6,745 nt of DNA from Desulfocapsaceae bacterium (GTDB lineage: Bacteria > Desulfobacterota > Desulfobulbia > Desulfobulbales > Desulfocapsaceae): NCBI GenBank assembly GCA_029934775.1, contig JAOZLO010000158.1, forward strand, positions 1 through 6,745, in the 5' to 3' direction. Each line of letters starts with the position of its first letter. Within the stretch, counting starts at the first letter, position 1. The notes under the pieces are model-generated. The model searched no databases. It was given only the letters and a program-made list of their open reading frames with translations, and was not told where the DNA came from. Below, one piece after another: positions 6,008-6,745 of this stretch. Position numbers and translations under genes: made by a program.

Positions 6008-6051
6008 TTCGAAGTCGGAGTTTATACCCTGGCTTCATAAGGGTGCTTATC
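6008..6051 (+). repeat. 44-bp inverted repeat, copy 2 (upp side)
   Basis: Exact reverse complement of 3649-3692 over 44 bp. It contains two short stems that share bases: ACCCT/AGGGT (6026-6030 with 6040-6044) and ATAAG-GGTG-CTTAT (6037-6050). Immediately after it, CGAAGTC (6052-6058) and GCTTATC (6062-6068) repeat the start and end of the element, as if a shortened second copy followed in tandem. It lies 71 bp before the upp start and points toward upp. Confidence 0.95.
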
Positions 6052-6094
6052 CGAAGTCTGCGCTTATCTGTTATTTTTTCTGACAGAGTTACAT

Positions 6095-6118
6095 AGTAAG
6101 ACACTACACCCCAGGAGG
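6095..6118 (+). promoter_or_regulatory. Shared leader box and upp Shine-Dalgarno
   Basis: AGTAAGACACTA (6095-6106) is identical to a block at the same place in the glpD leader (complement of 3577-3588). It is followed by a strong Shine-Dalgarno AGGAGG (6113-6118), 4 nt before the upp ATG. The conserved box just ahead of both ribosome-binding sites suggests part of a common 5' leader. Confidence 0.6.
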
Positions 6119-6122
6119 TATT

Positions 6123-6745
6123 ATGGCTGTACATATAGCGGATCACCCATTGATAAAACATAAACTTGGTCTTATGCGGCAGCATGATATTTCAACAAAA
6201 GATTTTCGGGATCTTTCGTCTGAAGTTGCTCGATTACTGACCTATGAGGCAACAAAAGATCTGCCTGTTCAGAAAAAGACAATTGAGGGATGGGCTGGAT
6301 CTGTAGAGGTTGAAGAACTGAAGGGGAAGAAGATCACCATTGTGCCGATTTTGCGCGCCGGTCTCGGGATGATGAATGGTGTAATCGATCTCATCCCCTC
6401 TGCCAAGGTGAGCGTTGTAGGGTATTATCGGAATGAAGAGACACTCATGCCTGTCGAGTATTATGTTAAAACAGCAAAAGAAATCGAAGAACGTATTGCT
6501 CTGATTCTCGATCCAATGCTGGCAACCGGTGGCACCCTGATCGCGACTATTGACACTCTGAAAAAAGCGGGGTGTAAAAAAATAAAAGGTCTTTTTCTTG
6601 TGGCCGCACCGGAAGGTGTGAAGAAGGTGACGGATGCCCATCCCGATGTGGATATTTATGTTGCTTCGGTCGATGACCGATTAAATGAGGTAGGATATAT
6701 ATTGCCTGGACTTGGTGATGCCGGAGATAAAATCTTCGGGACAAA
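6123..6745 (+). CDS. upp: Uracil phosphoribosyltransferase; lacks only the last residue(s) and stop at window end
   Basis: Pyrimidine salvage enzyme converting uracil and PRPP to UMP and pyrophosphate in the cytoplasm. 207 codons are visible, beginning [19 protein letters not shown] and running to KIFGT. The E. coli enzyme (208 residues) ends FGTK, so one Lys and the stop probably lie just outside. The conserved [14 protein letters not shown] is at residues 71-84, YYRNEETL at 101-108, the PRPP-binding loop DPMLATGGT at 130-138, and the uracil-binding segment [12 protein letters not shown] at 191-202. ATG at 6123 is supported by AGGAGG 4 nt upstream and by alignment of the N-terminus with E. 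coli Upp. The leader carries the same 44-bp element and AGTAAGACACTA box as glpD. A uracil permease often lies next to upp, but the downstream side is not visible. Confidence 0.97.
   Translation, partial: MAVHIADHPLIKHKLGLMRQHDISTKDFRDLSSEVARLLTYEATKDLPVQKKTIEGWAGSVEVEELKGKKITIVPILRAGLGMMNGVIDLIPSAKVSVVGYYRNEETLMPVEYYVKTAKEIEERIALILDPMLATGGTLIATIDTLKKAGCKKIKGLFLVAAPEGVKKVTDAHPDVDIYVASVDDRLNEVGYILPGLGDAGDKIFGT

Larger units (their letters stand above)
5768..6122. other. 355-bp intergenic region upstream of upp, rich in inverted repeats
   Basis: No gene is recognised. From left to right it contains a possible terminator (to 5823), a perfect 10-bp-stem hairpin (5849-5874) and a 7-bp stem CAACCCA/TGGGTTG (5885-5891 with 5905-5911). 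An interleaved set of complementary segments follows (5913-5977), then the 44-bp repeat (6008-6051) with a partial duplication after it, the blocks GAGTTACA (6086-6093) and AGTAAGACACTA (6095-6106), and the upp Shine-Dalgarno. The long minus-strand reading frame here runs antisense into upp and has no recognisable domain, so it is not annotated. The upp promoter must lie in this stretch but no clear hexamers were seen. Confidence 0.7.

Noticed and set aside
5919..6185. 88-residue minus-strand frame overlapping the upp leader and start
   Set aside because: It is antisense to the upp start and has no recognisable domain. The peptide stretch it shares with the plus-strand frame at 3650-3691 is explained by the identical 44-bp DNA, not by protein conservation.

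Overview
The window is a piece of a Gram-negative, proteobacteria-like chromosome of moderate GC. The call rests on an E. coli-type dihydrolipoamide dehydrogenase, a membrane-type aerobic glycerol-3-phosphate dehydrogenase (GlpD) and a GlpR close to the enterobacterial protein. The lineage cannot be fixed from the sequence. A Desulfobulbales-like or related marine proteobacterium is a guess from general protein character only. There are no phage, transposase, CRISPR, tRNA or rRNA genes.

Layout: (1) 1-483 (+) is the C-terminal third of lpd. (2) A 20-bp-stem hairpin at 503-547 separates it from the convergent glp genes and covers the end of glpK. (3) 537-4622 (-) is a glycerol-catabolism block read right to left: glpR (4622-3855), a 300-bp regulatory gap, glpD (3554-2025) and glpK (2024-537). 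glpD and glpK abut exactly (TAA then ATG). (4) 4865-5767 (+), divergent from glpR, is a ten-helix EamA/DMT-family transporter. (5) 5768-6122 is a 355-bp intergenic stretch rich in inverted repeats. (6) 6123-6745 (+) is upp, uracil phosphoribosyltransferase, complete except for its last residue and stop.

How the genes work together: GlpK phosphorylates glycerol to sn-glycerol-3-phosphate. GlpD oxidises that to dihydroxyacetone phosphate at the membrane and passes electrons to quinone. GlpR, a DeoR-family repressor, presumably senses glycerol-3-phosphate and controls the block. No glycerol facilitator (glpF) is in the window. lpd and upp are neighbours with unrelated roles.

Most unusual points: glpD has no ATG, GTG or TTG in a sensible place. 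Its FAD-binding N-terminus is open only back to an in-frame TAA at 3578-3576, and the best start is ATT at 3554-3552. A perfect 44-bp sequence lies upstream of both glpD and upp in opposite orientation (3649-3692 and 6008-6051), so it brackets glpR plus the transporter. The two leaders share further blocks down to a common AGTAAGACACTA just before each ribosome-binding site. A dyad of the form TTTCA-NN-TGAAA occurs both between glpR and the transporter and upstream of glpD, and is a candidate GlpR operator.
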